Below are positions 62,980 through 64,000 of a DNA stretch of 64,000 nucleotides, in pieces; position 1 is the first letter of the stretch; each line of letters starts with the position of its first letter. The position numbers were made by a program, and so were the translations under genes. The notes beneath the pieces were generated by a model that was given only the letters and a program-made list of their open reading frames with translations, had not been told where the DNA came from and made no database searches. Source of the DNA: Burkholderia diffusa. GTDB lineage: Bacteria; Pseudomonadota; Gammaproteobacteria; Burkholderiales; Burkholderiaceae. The DNA lies in contig NZ_CP013362.1 in NCBI RefSeq assembly GCF_001718315.1, positions 806,001 through 870,000 of the forward strand, read 5' to 3'.

Positions 62980-64000
<1,021 letters not shown>

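Overview
The window looks like a chromosome segment of a beta-proteobacterium of the genus Burkholderia, most likely the B. cepacia complex. Base composition is high-GC with strong GC-ending codon bias, and several gene neighbourhoods are ones I associate with this group: yqgE-ruvX-pyrR-pyrB-pyrC, apaH next to rfbBACD at the start of a surface-polysaccharide cluster, and groESL behind a CIRCE element. This assignment comes from gene content and composition, not from a database search. No tRNA, rRNA, CRISPR array or prophage was seen.

Layout. Positions 1-10400 hold transporters and housekeeping metabolism with their regulators: three MFS carriers (one cut by the window start), bluB (lower ligand of B12), a D-lactate-type dehydrogenase with a LysR regulator, a class V aminotransferase, an AraC regulator and an EamA permease. 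Positions 10745-15392 are the xanthine dehydrogenase operon xdhABC, with an unusually short XdhC. Positions 15484-19950 carry a SnoaL-like protein, a LysR regulator, an HCCA-isomerase-like protein, a TAXI-type binding protein and a BON protein. Positions 20186-24726 encode two neighbouring secreted lipoproteins: a 3-hydroxybutyrate oligomer hydrolase and an S10 carboxypeptidase-like protein. Positions 24942-28322 are a TauE exporter, a DHA2 drug pump and a FrnE-type thioredoxin-fold protein. Positions 28516-32695 look like a D-amino-acid catabolic cassette: a YheO-like regulator, an ornithine-cyclodeaminase-family reductase, a binding protein and an FAD oxidase. Matched inverted-repeat operators lie in its divergent control region.

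A complete IS3-family element (32725-34171, 3-bp target duplication) sits exactly in the loop of the Rho-independent terminator that ended this cassette. Beyond it, 34626-37724 encodes a 1032-residue secreted protein built from twelve near-identical 132-bp repeats plus degenerate ones. It is almost free of charged and aromatic residues and is preceded by a sigma-54-type promoter. Positions 38001-41324 form an ECF sigma / anti-sigma operon with a cupredoxin and envelope proteins. Then come groES-groEL (CIRCE plus overlapping promoters) and, on the minus strand, a four-gene lipid-linked glycan cassette (43817-48184).

The right part is housekeeping: a divergent ThiD-like kinase, rubredoxin, a protein of unknown function that may descend from a ChpA/PilL-type kinase, and yqgE-ruvX-pyrR-pyrB-pyrC-plsC. 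The dihydroorotase here has lost its zinc ligands. Finally apaH and rfbBACD (dTDP-L-rhamnose) face a minus-strand set with a glycosyltransferase, an Rmd-like reductase and gmd (GDP-D-rhamnose). This is the edge of an O-antigen or exopolysaccharide cluster that continues past the window.
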